Of a DNA stretch of 64,000 nt, positions 63,934 through 64,000 are shown piece after piece; the stretch's first letter is position 1, and every line of letters starts with the position of its first letter. The DNA is taken from positions 42,080,331-42,144,330 of the forward strand of contig OX439132.1 in assembly GCA_949318235.1 (NCBI GenBank), written 5' to 3'. The notes beneath the pieces are model-generated. The model had not been told where the DNA came from, ran no database searches, and saw only the letters and a program-made list of their open reading frames with translations. The stretch is from Ecdyonurus torrentis. Taxonomy: Eukaryota; Arthropoda; Insecta; Ephemeroptera; Heptageniidae. The position numbers and the translations under genes are program-made.

Positions 63934-64000
63934 ATAGAATACTAGATTGATAATTACCATACCTTATTATCCATGAATTAGACACCAACACGTTAATTTT

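Larger units (their letters stand above)
62178..64000. other. Intergenic beyond RPS5
   Basis: RPS5 3' UTR (signal at 62213), a 28-nt A run, a tRNA-derived SINE, a family B MITE, AT-rich DNA and a family E MITE. The open frames here are inside repeats. No gene recognised. Confidence 0.55.

Overview
The window is AT-rich nuclear DNA from an animal. It holds nine spliced protein-coding genes with GT-AG introns (two are GC-AG), long introns, AATAAA poly(A) signals, dense small inverted-repeat transposons, non-LTR retrotransposons and A/T homopolymer runs. The proteins resemble bilaterian orthologues throughout. I read it as a bilaterian invertebrate and cannot name the phylum from this sequence. 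There are no CRISPR arrays, operons or other bacterial features.

Layout: the 3' end of a FIRRM (C1orf112)-like gene (+, 2-688); an EF-hand rhomboid protease of the RHBDL3/rho-4 type (+, 1932-7245); TRMT11 (-, 18313-10578), head to head with ARFRP1 (+, 18604-24050); ATP5F1E, the mitochondrial ATP synthase epsilon subunit (+, 25712-28993, with UTR exons to about 30200); an UNC93A-like membrane protein (-, 34752-31388); mevalonate diphosphate decarboxylase MVD (-, 48690-35330), head to head with Mediator subunit MED27 (+, 49088-54149); and ribosomal protein RPS5/uS7 (+, 55020-62177). I joined the exons by reading phase. In the eight genes whose start lies in the window the joined exons give one open frame from ATG to stop, with lengths close to family norms. 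The genes are mostly unrelated housekeeping functions. The shared promoters of TRMT11/ARFRP1 (290 bp) and MVD/MED27 (397 bp) are the main functional couplings.

Most of the rest is transposon-derived. MVD intron 1 carries a stack: an outer repeat flanked by a 13-bp duplication, interrupted by a nearly full-length but internally deleted RTE-like LINE, and again by a 5'-truncated second LINE and an inverted RTE copy. Non-autonomous hAT-like elements with 8-bp duplications sit in TRMT11 intron 7 (2.8 kb, containing a 1-kb palindrome), MVD intron 7 (1.4 kb), ARFRP1 intron 1 and RPS5 intron 3. Several small hairpin (MITE-like) families recur: one flanked by TTAA, three or four flanked by TA, and one flanked by 9-bp duplications.

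The most notable non-coding signal is a complete type I hammerhead self-cleaving ribozyme motif on the minus strand at 53555-53599, in MED27 intron 5. It belongs to a dispersed family with at least three other fragments here, one of which begins at about the predicted cleavage point.
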